Assembly (NCBI RefSeq): GCF_014873145.1
Contig: NZ_JADBEK010000001.1
Span: 496,001-560,000 of the forward strand
Length of the DNA stretch: 64,000 bases
Reading direction: 5' to 3'
Origin: Nonomuraea angiospora
Lineage (GTDB): Bacteria; Actinomycetota; Actinomycetes; Streptosporangiales; Streptosporangiaceae
This document shows, piece after piece, positions 26,336-34,835 of the stretch; the first letter of the stretch is position 1; each line of letters starts with the position of its first letter. A program made the translations under genes and the position numbers. The notes beneath the pieces are model-generated. The model was not told where the DNA came from. It made no database searches and worked only from the letters and a program-made list of their open reading frames with translations.

Positions 26336-27453
26336 GGGGTCCTCGCACCTTCCAGCGCGTTCGCGGCTCGTTCGACGTCGGAGCTGTTGTTGAAATAGTG
26401 GAAACCCACCCGCAGCCGGTCACCGAGCAGGGTCGCGCGGACGCCGTCTCGTGCCAGGCGGACCCGGACCGCGTCCGGATCGGTGACGCGAACCACCGCG
26501 ATATGGCTCTGGGAGCTGGGCAGGGGGATGCCGGCCTTCGTCTCGGCCACGTGAGCCCGGAAGTCGGCGGCCAGCTTTAGGCAATGGCGCTCGACCTGCT
26601 CGGCGTCGAGGTCGAGCAGGAGGTTCAGCGCGGGCAGCGCGCCGACCCAGGAAAGCCAGGCGGGCGAGGTGTCGCAGCGTGCCGCACTGTCGGCGCGGAC
26701 GTACGGCCCGCCGAAGAACGCGTGGGGTGGCGCGGTGGACTTCCAGTTCGGTAGCAGGGGCACCAGTTCGTCGATGCGCTCGGGCGCCGTAACCAGCCAG
26801 GCGGCCCCCCGCGGGCACAACATCCACTTGTAGCCGTGCACGGCGAGGTAGTCCGGACGTACCCGCTCCATGTCGAGGTGGAGCGCGCCGAGCGACTGAG
26901 TCGCGTCGACGAACAGGCGGGCGCCCACGCCGTCGGTGGCCTGGCGCAGCGCCGGCAGGTCGGCGCGGTGGCCGTCGATCGACAGCACGTCGCTGATGGC
27001 GAGCAGGACGGTGCGCGTGTCGAGCGCGGCCACGAGGTCCTCGGTACGGGTGTGGCCGTCCCTGGGCGGCACCAGCACCACCTCGTGTCCCGCGGCCTCC
27101 AGTTGCAACCAGGGGAAGAGGTTGCTCCGGAACTCCTGGGCCGGCACCACGATCCGTCCGGGCGGCAACGACCCGGCGACGGTCGCGGCGGCCTCGGCGG
27201 TCGAGCCCATCACGGCGATCCGTTCCCCGGCCTGTCCCTCGGCGATGCCCAGCAACCGGGCCACAGCCGTCTTGCTCGCGACGGGGGCGTGATCCCATTC
27301 CCGCCAGTCGAGCTCGCCGTAGAGCCACGAGTCCAGGGCCGTCTGCAGCGCGTGCGCGACGCCGAGAGCGGCGGGCGGACTCGCCGGCGTGTCGAGCCAG
27401 ACGTGGCGTTGCAAAGCGGGGAAGTGTGACCGGAACTGCTCGGAGCTGAGCAT
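26332..27453 (-). CDS. PLP-dependent aminotransferase class V-fold enzyme
   Basis: The 373-residue enzyme resembles cysteine-desulfurase/isopenicillin-N-epimerase-type class V proteins: HVWLDTPASPPAA, the PLP-contact segments LFVDATQSLG and HGYKWMLCPRG (Lys of the Schiff base), and C-terminal HIAVVRVTDPDA. ATG 27453 is the first gene of an operon with the M24-fold protein and RidA, divergent from an IclR regulator. Together they look like a pathway cleaving an amino compound (inference); the substrate is unknown. Confidence 0.87.
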   Translation of the reverse strand: MLSSEQFRSHFPALQRHVWLDTPASPPAALGVAHALQTALDSWLYGELDWREWDHAPVASKTAVARLLGIAEGQAGERIAVMGSTAEAAATVAGSLPPGRIVVPAQEFRSNLFPWLQLEAAGHEVVLVPPRDGHTRTEDLVAALDTRTVLLAISDVLSIDGHRADLPALRQATDGVGARLFVDATQSLGALHLDMERVRPDYLAVHGYKWMLCPRGAAWLVTAPERIDELVPLLPNWKSTAPPHAFFGGPYVRADSAARCDTSPAWLSWVGALPALNLLLDLDAEQVERHCLKLAADFRAHVAETKAGIPLPSSQSHIAVVRVTDPDAVRVRLARDGVRATLLGDRLRVGFHYFNNSSDVERAANALEGARTP

Positions 27454-27533
27454 GTGATCCTTCCTCGGCAGATGTGTCGGTGGTCGGCAGCATGACCCCC
27501 GCCGAGCGCATCGGCTCAGGGAAACGCTCGCAC

Positions 27534-27552
27534 TTTTCGCTATAGTCGAAAA
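27534..27552. promoter_or_regulatory. IclR-type operator candidate
   Basis: TTTTCG-N7-CGAAAA is a perfect 6-bp dyad, AT-rich, in the 225-base divergent gap between the PLP-enzyme operon and the iclR gene. It is the only obvious palindrome there and lies about 80 bases upstream of the PLP-enzyme start. Confidence 0.55.
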
Positions 27553-27678
27553 CTTGCTTCGGATAGTCCTGTGACCTGCCGATTCGCTGCATAGCGTACG
27601 GTCATGGGCGCCGACCGCGAGGACCCGTCGACAGGGGCCTCCTGACGCCCTCCGCGTCACCAGTCCTGGGAGCCCAGC

Positions 27679-28500
27679 ATGACCCACACAGCCCCGCCCC
27701 GGCCCGCGATCGAGGACAACGAGGACGGCAGCCTGCAGACCTTGCTGCGCGGTCTGGACGTGTTGCAGGCCGTCGCCCACCTGGGCGGCCAGGCCACGGC
27801 CAAGAGCCTCAGCCGACAGCTCGACCTCAGCCTCGGCCGCTGCTACCACATCCTGCGCACGCTCAAGGCGGGCGGTTACATCGTGCGACTCCCCGGTGGG
27901 CGAGTCGACATCGGCCCGCACGGCGCCTCCCTCGGCCGGCAACTCGGTGCCAGGTTCGAGCCACTTCCCGAGTTGTTCGCCGTCCTGGCCAGGCTGCACG
28001 CCCGGACGCGGGAGACCTCCTACGTCAGTGGCTGGCATCACGGCGTCATCACCCTGTTGCAGTTCATCGCCGGTGAGCAGGCGCTCGGCGTGGGCGGCCT
28101 CGACGTCGGCTACACCGGCGACCTGCACGCCCGCGCCTCCTGCAAGGCGGTGCTGGCGCACCTGCCGCGCGGGCAGATCGACATCATGTTCCGCGGGGTC
28201 GAACTCCGGCGGTTGACCGCGCACACCCACAGCGACGTCGACAGCCTGACCGTCGAGCTCAGCAACATCCGCCGGCAGGGCTTCGCACTGGACCTGGAGG
28301 AGTTCAGCGAAGGAATCTGCTGCGCCTCCGCGGCCTATTTCGATCATGATGGTGCCCCGGCGGGCTCGTACACGGTGTCGGTGCCCGTCACGCGGTTCAG
28401 AACCACTCAACGTGAGCTGATCGCCGCGGTACAGGAGGCCGCCGCCATCGCGACGAACCTCCTGCGCGGTCATCACCCCGCCGTGCCCGGCCGCGACTGA
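27679..28500 (+). CDS. IclR-family transcriptional regulator
   Basis: The 273-residue protein has an N-terminal winged helix (LRGLDVLQAVAHLGGQATAK, SLSRQLDLSLGRCYHILRTL) and a C-terminal GAF-like effector domain (residues 100-265; RASCKAVLAHLPRGQID, CCASAAYFDHDGAPAGSYTV). IclR proteins commonly control adjacent catabolic genes. It diverges from the PLP-enzyme/M24/RidA operon and converges with the E1/SDR operon, and may regulate both. Confidence 0.92.
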   Translation: MTHTAPPRPAIEDNEDGSLQTLLRGLDVLQAVAHLGGQATAKSLSRQLDLSLGRCYHILRTLKAGGYIVRLPGGRVDIGPHGASLGRQLGARFEPLPELFAVLARLHARTRETSYVSGWHHGVITLLQFIAGEQALGVGGLDVGYTGDLHARASCKAVLAHLPRGQIDIMFRGVELRRLTAHTHSDVDSLTVELSNIRRQGFALDLEEFSEGICCASAAYFDHDGAPAGSYTVSVPVTRFRTTQRELIAAVQEAAAIATNLLRGHHPAVPGRD

Positions 28501-28504
28501 TCGG

Positions 28505-29290
28505 CTACCGCGCCGGCGTATGGTCGTGTAAGGCCACGCCCGGCTTCAGCCGGCGGAAACCGGCGCTTTCTCCGCCGTCCACCGCGATGGCCACGCCGTT
28601 GACGTAGCCGGCCCCGTCACTCAGCAGCCAGGCGACCACGTCGGCGACCTCTTCCGGCCGGCCGAGCCGCCCCGCGGGAATCTGCGCCGCGACGGCCGTG
28701 CGCAGGTCGTCGTCGGTCTGCACCCTCGCCATCATCCGGGTGGCGATCTGTCCGGGGCACACGGCATCGAAGCGGATCACCTCGCCGTGCTCCAGGGCGA
28801 GCGACCTGGTCAAAGCGATGATTCCGGCCTTGGTCGAGCTGTAGGCCGACAGGTCCTCGGCCCCGACGAGACCGGCCACGGAGGCCACGCTCACCACCGA
28901 GCCACGCCCGGCCGTGAGCCCGGCCAGGCAGGCATGCGTGAAGGAGAAGACGCTGTGCAGGTTGACGACGTCGAGCCGCCGCCAGGTCGTCTCGTCGCTG
29001 TCGGCGAACCGTACCCGGGCGGTCTGGCCGGCGTTGTTCACCAGAGCGTGGAGCCGTCCCCTGCCGATCTCCAGGGCTGTGCCGGCGACTCGATCGATGT
29101 CCTGGCGTACGCGCACGTCACAGGCGACGAACTCGGCACGCGGGATCTCCGCCGTCACTCTGACCCCGGCCTCGGCGTCCGTGTCGGCCACGACGACGGT
29201 GAACCCGTCATCGGAGAGCCGTCGCACGCACGCCAGCCCGATGCCGTTGGCGCCGCCGGTGACGACGGCCACCCGGGCGCCGCCGGTCAT
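28505..29290 (-). CDS. SDR-family oxidoreductase
   Basis: The 261-residue classical short-chain dehydrogenase has the cofactor motif TGGANGIG near residue 12, NNAG (~87), catalytic Ser and YxxxK (LSAYSSTKAG, ~150) and PG (CPGQIATRM). The Asp after the second strand (VVVADTD) favours NAD. The start overlaps the E1-beta stop (ATGA), so it is the third gene of that operon. It could reduce or oxidise the substrate or product of the E1 reaction. Confidence 0.9.
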   Translation of the reverse strand: MTGGARVAVVTGGANGIGLACVRRLSDDGFTVVVADTDAEAGVRVTAEIPRAEFVACDVRVRQDIDRVAGTALEIGRGRLHALVNNAGQTARVRFADSDETTWRRLDVVNLHSVFSFTHACLAGLTAGRGSVVSVASVAGLVGAEDLSAYSSTKAGIIALTRSLALEHGEVIRFDAVCPGQIATRMMARVQTDDDLRTAVAAQIPAGRLGRPEEVADVVAWLLSDGAGYVNGVAIAVDGGESAGFRRLKPGVALHDHTPAR

Positions 29291-30273
29291 GCGGCGACCC
29301 CGGGCGCACACACCGACAGCAGTTGCCGGACCACCGCGTCACGGCTGGGAATCGCGGCCTGTTGCAACCCTGGAGCAGCGGGGATCCGCAGGTCATCGGT
29401 GGCGATCCGGAGCGGCGGCGCCGACAACGGCATGCCACGCTCCACCACCCGCGCGATGACCTCCGCACCGAAGCCGCCGGTCAGGTTCGCCTCGTGGACC
29501 ACGGCCAGCCGGCCGGTACGCGAGACGCTCTCCGCGACGGTGTCGGTGTCGAAGGGGTTGAGCCAACGGGCGTCGATCACTTCGACGCTGACGCCGGAAC
29601 CCTCCAGGACCTGGGCGGCCTCCAGCACGGTGTGCAGCATCGGCCCCCAGGTCACCACGGAGATGTCGGAGCCCGTACGGTGGATACGCGCGCCGCCGAC
29701 GGGCGCCCGCGGCCTGTCCTGCTCGACGGTGCCCTTGACCGAGTGGTAGAGCGCCCGGCTCTCGATGACGACGACCGGGTCGTCGCACGCGATCGCGGTC
29801 AGCAGCAGGTCATAGGCGTCCTGCGGGGTGGCGGGCAGGCATACCCGCAGGCCGGGGATGTGCGCGAACAGGGCCTCGACGTTCTGTGAGTGCTGGGCGC
29901 AGGAGCCGGGTGTCGCGCCCTGCTGGGTGCGTACGGTCATCGGCGCCGTCAACCGGCCTCTGGAGACGTACCGGACGTTGGCCGCCTGGTTGATCAACTG
30001 GTCGAAGGCGACGAACGCGAAGTCCGCCCACATGATCTCCACGATGGGCCGCAGCCCCATAATGGCGGCGCCCACGGCCCCGCCGAGGATGGCGGACTCG
30101 GAGATCGGCGTGTCGAAGACGCGCTCGCCGAACTCCCTGCGCAGACGGCGGGTCACGCCGTGGACCCCGCCGGGGAGGGCGACGTCCTCGCCGAACAGCA
30201 CGGTGCTCGAGTCCTCGACGAGGGCGCGGCGCAGCGCGGCGTTGACGGCCTGGGCATAGGTGATCTCATCCAT
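29287..30273 (-). CDS. 2-oxoacid/acetoin dehydrogenase E1 component, beta subunit
   Basis: The 328-residue protein has transketolase pyrimidine-binding and C-terminal domains: VLFGEDVALPGGVHGVTRRL, FDTPISESAILGGAVGAAIM (catalytic Glu region), VEIMWADFAFVAFDQLINQA and RLAVVHEANLTGGFGAEVIA. It pairs with the E1-alpha encoded upstream (8-base overlap). No E2 or E3 gene lies nearby, so the partner proteins must come from elsewhere or the enzyme acts alone as a decarboxylase or ligase. Confidence 0.93.
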   Translation of the reverse strand: MDEITYAQAVNAALRRALVEDSSTVLFGEDVALPGGVHGVTRRLRREFGERVFDTPISESAILGGAVGAAIMGLRPIVEIMWADFAFVAFDQLINQAANVRYVSRGRLTAPMTVRTQQGATPGSCAQHSQNVEALFAHIPGLRVCLPATPQDAYDLLLTAIACDDPVVVIESRALYHSVKGTVEQDRPRAPVGGARIHRTGSDISVVTWGPMLHTVLEAAQVLEGSGVSVEVIDARWLNPFDTDTVAESVSRTGRLAVVHEANLTGGFGAEVIARVVERGMPLSAPPLRIATDDLRIPAAPGLQQAAIPSRDAVVRQLLSVCAPGVAA

Positions 30274-31228
30274 AGACGTGCTCCTTCACAGCAGAGGGGT
30301 CGGCAGGCGGCGCGGCGAGGGCCGTGGCCGCCGCCGTCTCGATCTCGGCGCGAACCCGGGTCTCGATCCCGGTGAGCTCCGTGTCGCTGACACCCGCCGC
30401 GCGCAGGGCGGCCGTCAGGACGACGATCGGCTCGGTAGTCCGGGCGAGTTCCACCTCGTCGCGCGGCCGGTACACCTGGGCGTCGCCGATGTAGTGGCCG
30501 ACCAGGCGCTGAGTGTGCGCCTCGATGAGGACAGGCCCTCGGCCGGACCGGCAGGTGTCCACGGCCTCGGCGACCGCCCGCCGGACGGCGTCGACATCGT
30601 TGCCGTCCACCCGGGTTCCCGGCATGCCGTACGCGGCGGACCGCGTGACCAGGTCGGCGTCCCTGACCATCGCGGCGATCGGCGTGAGTTCGGAGTACCG
30701 GTTGTTCTCCACGAGGAAGACGACCGACAGGTCGAAGGCGCTGGCCATGTTCATGGCCTCGTGGACGGCGCCCTGGTTCATCGCCCCATCGCCGAACACG
30801 GTCAGCGCGACCCGGCCGGAACCGTCGTACCTGGCGGCGAGCGCGGCGCCGACGGCGATGGGGCCGCCCGCTCCCACGATCGAGTTCTCGCCGTAGAAAC
30901 CGTGGTCGGGATCCGACAGGTACGCCGAGCCGGCCCGCCCGCCGTTGGTGCCTGTCTCCCGGCCCAGCAGTTCGGCGAACAGCGCCGCCGGACCAGCGCC
31001 GCAGGCCAGTGCCCAGCCGTGGCCTCGGTAGGTGGCGAAGACGGCGTCACGGGTCAGGTCGAGTGCGGCGCAGGCCCCGACCGGTATGGCCTCCTGCCCG
31101 ATGCACAGATGAACCGATCCGGCGATCTGCTCCTCGACCCGCAATCGGGTGACGGTCTCTTCGAAGCATCGGATCCGCCACAGGCCGGCCAGATCCGCCA
31201 GTGCGGTTTCGCTAGAGGAATGGGACAA
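30266..31228 (-). CDS. 2-oxoacid/acetoin dehydrogenase E1 component, alpha subunit
   Basis: The 320-residue protein is a thiamine-diphosphate-dependent E1-alpha (PdhA/AcoA type). It has AVFATYRGHGWALACG, the ThDP motif GDGAMNQGAVHEAMNMASAF ending in VENN, and the flexible loop SAAYGMPGTRVDGNDVDAV. The start is TTG 31228 with AAAGGCGGA upstream; an ATG nearby is in another frame. It is first gene of the E1-alpha/E1-beta/SDR operon, and an ABC ATPase gene lies upstream on the same strand. Confidence 0.9.
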   Translation of the reverse strand: MSHSSSETALADLAGLWRIRCFEETVTRLRVEEQIAGSVHLCIGQEAIPVGACAALDLTRDAVFATYRGHGWALACGAGPAALFAELLGRETGTNGGRAGSAYLSDPDHGFYGENSIVGAGGPIAVGAALAARYDGSGRVALTVFGDGAMNQGAVHEAMNMASAFDLSVVFLVENNRYSELTPIAAMVRDADLVTRSAAYGMPGTRVDGNDVDAVRRAVAEAVDTCRSGRGPVLIEAHTQRLVGHYIGDAQVYRPRDEVELARTTEPIVVLTAALRAAGVSDTELTGIETRVRAEIETAAATALAAPPADPSAVKEHVYG

Positions 31229-31305
31229 CTCGTCCGCCTTTCATGGGAGTCGTAGCGGCGCTGTCGATCACAATCGGCGCCGCAGGAACGAGGGACGTGG
31301 ACCGC

Positions 31306-31440
31306 CTCGGCTCAAGCAGGCTCGGCTCAAGCAGGCTCGGCTCAAGCAGGCTCGGCTCAAGCAGGCTCGGCTCAAGCAGGCTCGGCTCAAGCAGGCTCGG
31401 CTCAAGCAGGCTCGGCTCAAGCAGGCTCGGCTCGAGCGGG
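31306..31440. repeat. 15-bp tandem repeat, eight perfect units plus one variant
   Basis: CTCGGCTCAAGCAGG is repeated eight times without error (31306-31425), followed by the variant CTCGGCTCGAGCGGG (31426-31440). On the minus strand the variant unit encodes Pro-Ala-Arg-Ala-Glu in the frame of the ABC ATPase tail. The amplified unit has TGA in place of CGA, so it ends the protein. The array lies between that ATPase and the E1-alpha operon. Confidence 0.95.
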
Positions 31441-32153
31441 CTCAGCGAGGGTGACGCCGGACGGCTCCGTCACCGGCGCGCCGTGCGCGGGGACGACCAC
31501 GCCGTCCGCCACGCGCCACCACACGGTGAGCAGGTCGCCGGGCCTGGCAGTAGACTCGCCGCCGGCCGGTTCCCGGGCGCTTCCGGTCGTCCCGGCATCG
31601 GTCCGGAACGTCACCCTCCGCGAGGCGCCCTGGTAGACGATGCCGGTGACCGTGGCGGTCATCGCGTTCACGCCGTGCTCGACCGGCACGCCGTCCACCG
31701 ACAGACGGGTCCGCTCGGGACGCACCACGTCGGCGCCGTCAGTCCCAACGAGCTCTGCGCCGTCGTCGTCGGTCCGCAACTCATGGCCTTCGCCGACGAG
31801 TGACAATCCCCCGTGCCATTGACCGATCGTCCCGGTGAACACGTTGGACTCTCCGAGAAACTCGGCGACGAACAGCGAGGACGGGCGTGCGTACAGCTCC
31901 TTCGGCGTGCCTGCCTGCGCGATCCTGCCGCGGTCGAAGACCGCGATCCGGTCGGACAGGGCGAGCGCTTCCTCCTGGTCGTGAGTGACGAACACGAAGA
32001 TGATGCCGAGCTCGCGGTGTATGCGGGCGATCTCCCCCTGGAGTTGCTCACGCAGCTTCTTGTCCAACGCGCCCAGCGGCTCGTCCATGAGGAGAACGTG
32101 CGGCTCGAAGACGACCGCGCGGGCCAGCGCCACCCGCTGCGGTTGTCGCCGAT
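31417..32153 (-). pseudogene. ABC transporter ATPase (PotA/CysA-like), N-terminus lost
   Basis: From [20 protein letters not shown] (signature end and Walker B) the protein continues with D-loop, H-loop ([14 protein letters not shown]) and a C-terminal TOBE-like region to a stop inside the tandem repeat. Walker A, Q-loop and the LSGG of the signature are absent. At about 32150 the sequence changes into an integrase IS fragment that gives the open frame a false start at 32220. It was once a spermidine/putrescine- or iron-type importer ATPase, now dead; its permease genes are gone. Confidence 0.85.
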
Positions 32154-32350
32154 GGGTGATCGGGACAAGGACGTCGAGATTCTCGCCCTTCGTCACCAGA
32201 TCGCCGTTCTCGAACGGCAACTCGGCGTCGGCGCCCGGGCGCGGTTCGCGCCCGAGGATCGAGCGTTCCTCGCGGCCCTCCTGGCACCGCTACCCCGTGA
32301 TGTCCTGCGTCGCCTGCGACTCCTCGTCCGGCCCGATACCGTCATCCCCG
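32150..32350 (+). mobile_element. integrase-core IS, copy B (short internal fragment)
   Basis: About 200 bases match the early part of the copy C gene ([53 protein letters not shown]). Neither terminus is present. The left join to the ABC ATPase falls within a short shared CTGCGGTTG, and the right join near 32345 leads to unrelated sequence. It is a recombination scar rather than an insertion. Confidence 0.8.
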
Positions 32351-32503
32351 GGCGTCACGTCCTCGATGCGGGCCTGAATCCTCCACACGTCGCAGAAGGC
32401 CGACGAGCCGAGCCCGCTTTTTGGTTCAGGAGCTTTGGAAGCAGCGCGGCCAAGGGCAGGGAAGGGTTGAATTCGGCCCCATGGCTTTCTGGGAGCCTTG
32501 CCC

Positions 32504-32514
32504 TGAAACTTTCA
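32504..32514. promoter_or_regulatory. TGAAACTTTCA palindrome, polysaccharide-regulon type
   Basis: TGAAACTTTCA is a perfect palindrome around a central base and resembles the CGAAACTTTCG boxes found before Streptomyces xylanase genes. It lies about 300 bases upstream of the secreted esterase. The rest of 32350-32810 shows no gene. Confidence 0.4.
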
Positions 32515-32754
32515 ATATGTTTCCAGGCTGAACGACGCGATACGTGCCAGCAAAACGGCATGGGAGCGCTGCCCGTCACGTCAGAGGAGCGAGCCGCGCC
32601 TTGACGGATCCGCATGCCTCGTATTTGCTCCGTCGCACCACCACCCATCGGCAGGAACGGGCGCGGAAAAGCGATGTGAAGGATGACACGGTTTTTCCGT
32701 CATGCCCTTCAACCACGCCAGTTCCGCACGGATGAGAGGACCGATCCAGCTCAT

Positions 32755-32766
32755 GTTAACGCTAAC
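32755..32766. promoter_or_regulatory. LacI-type operator candidate (GTTAACGCTAAC)
   Basis: GTTAACGCTAAC matches the CG-centred palindromes bound by LacI-family sugar regulators (10 of 12 symmetric positions). It is 48 bases upstream of the esterase start, a position suited to repression. Confidence 0.5.
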
Positions 32767-32813
32767 CGACGCCCCGGCACCGTCCCTCCGGCGGTGCCAC
32801 AGGCAGGTGAGTG

Positions 32814-34652
32814 ATGATGCGGCGTAAATCCGTCCTCGCCGCTGTCATCGCGGCGGTGCTTCTCGCGGTGGCCACCGGTGGTACGGCGCTGAGCAGCAGT
32901 GAAACCACGTCACGCGCGGCGAGCGCCGCCGCCGCGACGGCAGGATGCGGCAAGACTCCAACACTCAGAAGTGGCACGCAGTCGATCCAGAGCGGCGGCC
33001 GGACTCGCTCCTTCATCCTGAGAATTCCCGACAACTACAACAACACCAACCCCTACCGGTTGATCTTCGGGTTCCACTGGAACGGCGGCACCGCCAACGA
33101 CGTCGACTCGGGCGGCACCAGCGGATTCACCTGGTCTTACTACGGGCTCAGGCAACTGGCGAACAACACTGCGATCTTCGTCGCCCCCCAGGGGCTGAAC
33201 AACGGCTGGGCCAATTCCGGCGGCGAAGACCTGACCTTCGTCGACGACATGATCAGGCTGATCGAAGCAGACCTGTGCGTCGACACCACGCAGCTGTTCG
33301 CCGGAGGCTTCAGCTACGGCGGCGGCATGAGTTACGCCCTGGCCTGCGCCCGGGCGACGGTCTTCCGCGCGGTGGCGGTCTACTCCGGCGCACAGCTCAG
33401 CGGATGCAGCGGCGGCACACAGCCCATCGCCTACATCGGGCTCCACGGCCTCAGGGACAACGTACTCAACATCTCGCTGGGCCGGTCGCTGCGCGACACG
33501 TTCGTCAGGAACAACGGGTGCACTCCCCAAAATCCGCCCGAGCCGGCACAGGGCAGCCTGACGCACGTCGTCACCGCCTACTCGGGATGCCGATCCGGAT
33601 ACCCGGTCGTGTGGGCGGCGTTCGACGGGGGTCACACCCCTGGTCCAGTGGACGGGTCCACCGCTGACGACGGCGCACGTACCTGGACCAAGGCAGTGGT
33701 GTGGAACTTCTTCAGTCAGTTCCAGAGCACGAACGACACCACTCCGCCGACCTCTCCGGGCACTCCCGCCGTCTCCAACGTGACCGCCACCAGCGCCACC
33801 CTGACCTGGACGGCATCCACCGACCAGGGCGGCTCCGGCCTGGCGGGTTACAACGTCTACCGGGAGCAGGGCGCCACCGACCCGCTGCTCGGCCAGTCCA
33901 CCACCAACTCGATCACCCTGACCGGGCTGACCGCCGACACCGAATACCAGGTCTACGTACGAGCACGCGACGGCGCGGGCAACCTGTCGGCCAACTCCGC
34001 GTTCGTCACGTTCACCACGACCTCCACCGGCGGCGACACCACGCCACCCACCGCCCCGGGCGGGCTGGCGGCCTCCGGCACCACCGCCGGCGGCACCAAT
34101 CTGTCCTGGGCCGCTTCCACTGACGACGTGGGGGTCGCCGGCTATGACATCCTGCGCGCACCCGGGGCCACCGGCGGCACCTTCGCCCAGGTCGGCACCT
34201 CGGCCACGACCTCGTACAGCGACACGGGCCTGACCCCGAGCACCACCTACCGTTACCAGGTCCGCGCGCGGGACGCCGCCGGCAACCTCTCGCCGGTGTC
34301 CAACACCGTCCAGGTCACCACCAGCGGCACCACCACCGGAGCCTGCTCGGCGACGCCGACCGTGCAGACCCAGTGGGGCACCGGCTATGTGGTCCAGCCG
34401 CTGACCATCACCAATACCAGTACCTCGACGATCACCAATTGGACGGTCACGTTCACGCTCCCGGCCGGGCACACGCTGACCGGCTCGTGGAACGCCACCG
34501 TCACCACCAGCGGGCAGACCGTCACGGCCAAGAGCGTGAGCCATAACGGCACGTTGGCCCCCGGAGCCAGCACCACCAGCTTCGGCTTCCAGGCCAGCCG
34601 CCCCGACGGCAACACGGCCCTGCCATCCGGATACACCTGCACCAGCGCGTAA
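32814..34652 (+). CDS. secreted PHB-depolymerase/feruloyl-esterase-type enzyme with two Fn3 domains and CBM2
   Basis: The 612-residue exported enzyme has a signal peptide (RRKSVLAAVIAAVLLAVATG). The LpqC/esterase-PHB domain spans residues ~45-300 (FGFHWNGGTANDVDSGG, nucleophile GFSYGGG, His in GGHTPG). Two fibronectin type III domains follow (~310-405 and ~415-500, both starting DTTPPTxPG), then a C-terminal family 2 carbohydrate-binding module (CSATPTVQTQWGTGYVVQPL, with conserved Cys and Trp). Such enzymes remove feruloyl or acetyl groups from plant cell-wall xylan while bound to cellulose. LacI-type sites lie upstream, and a hairpin terminator follows 18 bases after the stop. Confidence 0.9.
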   Translation: MMRRKSVLAAVIAAVLLAVATGGTALSSSETTSRAASAAAATAGCGKTPTLRSGTQSIQSGGRTRSFILRIPDNYNNTNPYRLIFGFHWNGGTANDVDSGGTSGFTWSYYGLRQLANNTAIFVAPQGLNNGWANSGGEDLTFVDDMIRLIEADLCVDTTQLFAGGFSYGGGMSYALACARATVFRAVAVYSGAQLSGCSGGTQPIAYIGLHGLRDNVLNISLGRSLRDTFVRNNGCTPQNPPEPAQGSLTHVVTAYSGCRSGYPVVWAAFDGGHTPGPVDGSTADDGARTWTKAVVWNFFSQFQSTNDTTPPTSPGTPAVSNVTATSATLTWTASTDQGGSGLAGYNVYREQGATDPLLGQSTTNSITLTGLTADTEYQVYVRARDGAGNLSANSAFVTFTTTSTGGDTTPPTAPGGLAASGTTAGGTNLSWAASTDDVGVAGYDILRAPGATGGTFAQVGTSATTSYSDTGLTPSTTYRYQVRARDAAGNLSPVSNTVQVTTSGTTTGACSATPTVQTQWGTGYVVQPLTITNTSTSTITNWTVTFTLPAGHTLTGSWNATVTTSGQTVTAKSVSHNGTLAPGASTTSFGFQASRPDGNTALPSGYTCTSA

Positions 34653-34669
34653 CCTCGCGACCGGATATC

Positions 34670-34707
34670 GGCCCAGCCCTCGGCGAACCTCTCGGTGGGG
34701 CTGGGCC
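34670..34707 (+). terminator. hairpin terminator after the esterase gene
   Basis: GGCCCAGCCC (34670-34679) and GGGCTGGGCC (34698-34707) form a perfect 10-bp stem with an 18-base loop, 18 bases past the stop codon. There is no U-tract, as is usual in actinomycetes. Confidence 0.7.
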
Positions 34708-34786
34708 GCACCCGTTCTTCCCAGCCGCGTCGCGACGTTCAGCGAACAGCGCGTCGACCTCGGAGCGGTATCCGTACCCGCATGCG

Positions 34787-34821
34787 AGAAGGCCACCCGC
34801 GGTGAAAGCGGACGGCCTTCT
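34787..34821. terminator. bidirectional hairpin between convergent genes
   Basis: AGAAGGCC (34787-34794) pairs with GGCCTTCT (34814-34821), with an inner CCGC/GCGG helix. It sits 14 bases past the stop of the convergent small secreted protein gene and after the esterase terminator. Confidence 0.65.
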
Positions 34822-34835
34822 GGGAGGCAGGAGCC

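Noticed and set aside
31306..31440. Possible CRISPR array
   Set aside because: The 15-bp units are head-to-tail with no spacers and no cas genes are near; it is a simple tandem repeat.
32910..34796. 628-residue minus-strand frame opposite the CBM2 esterase
   Set aside because: Gly/Arg-rich shadow with no domains; the plus strand encodes a clear modular enzyme.
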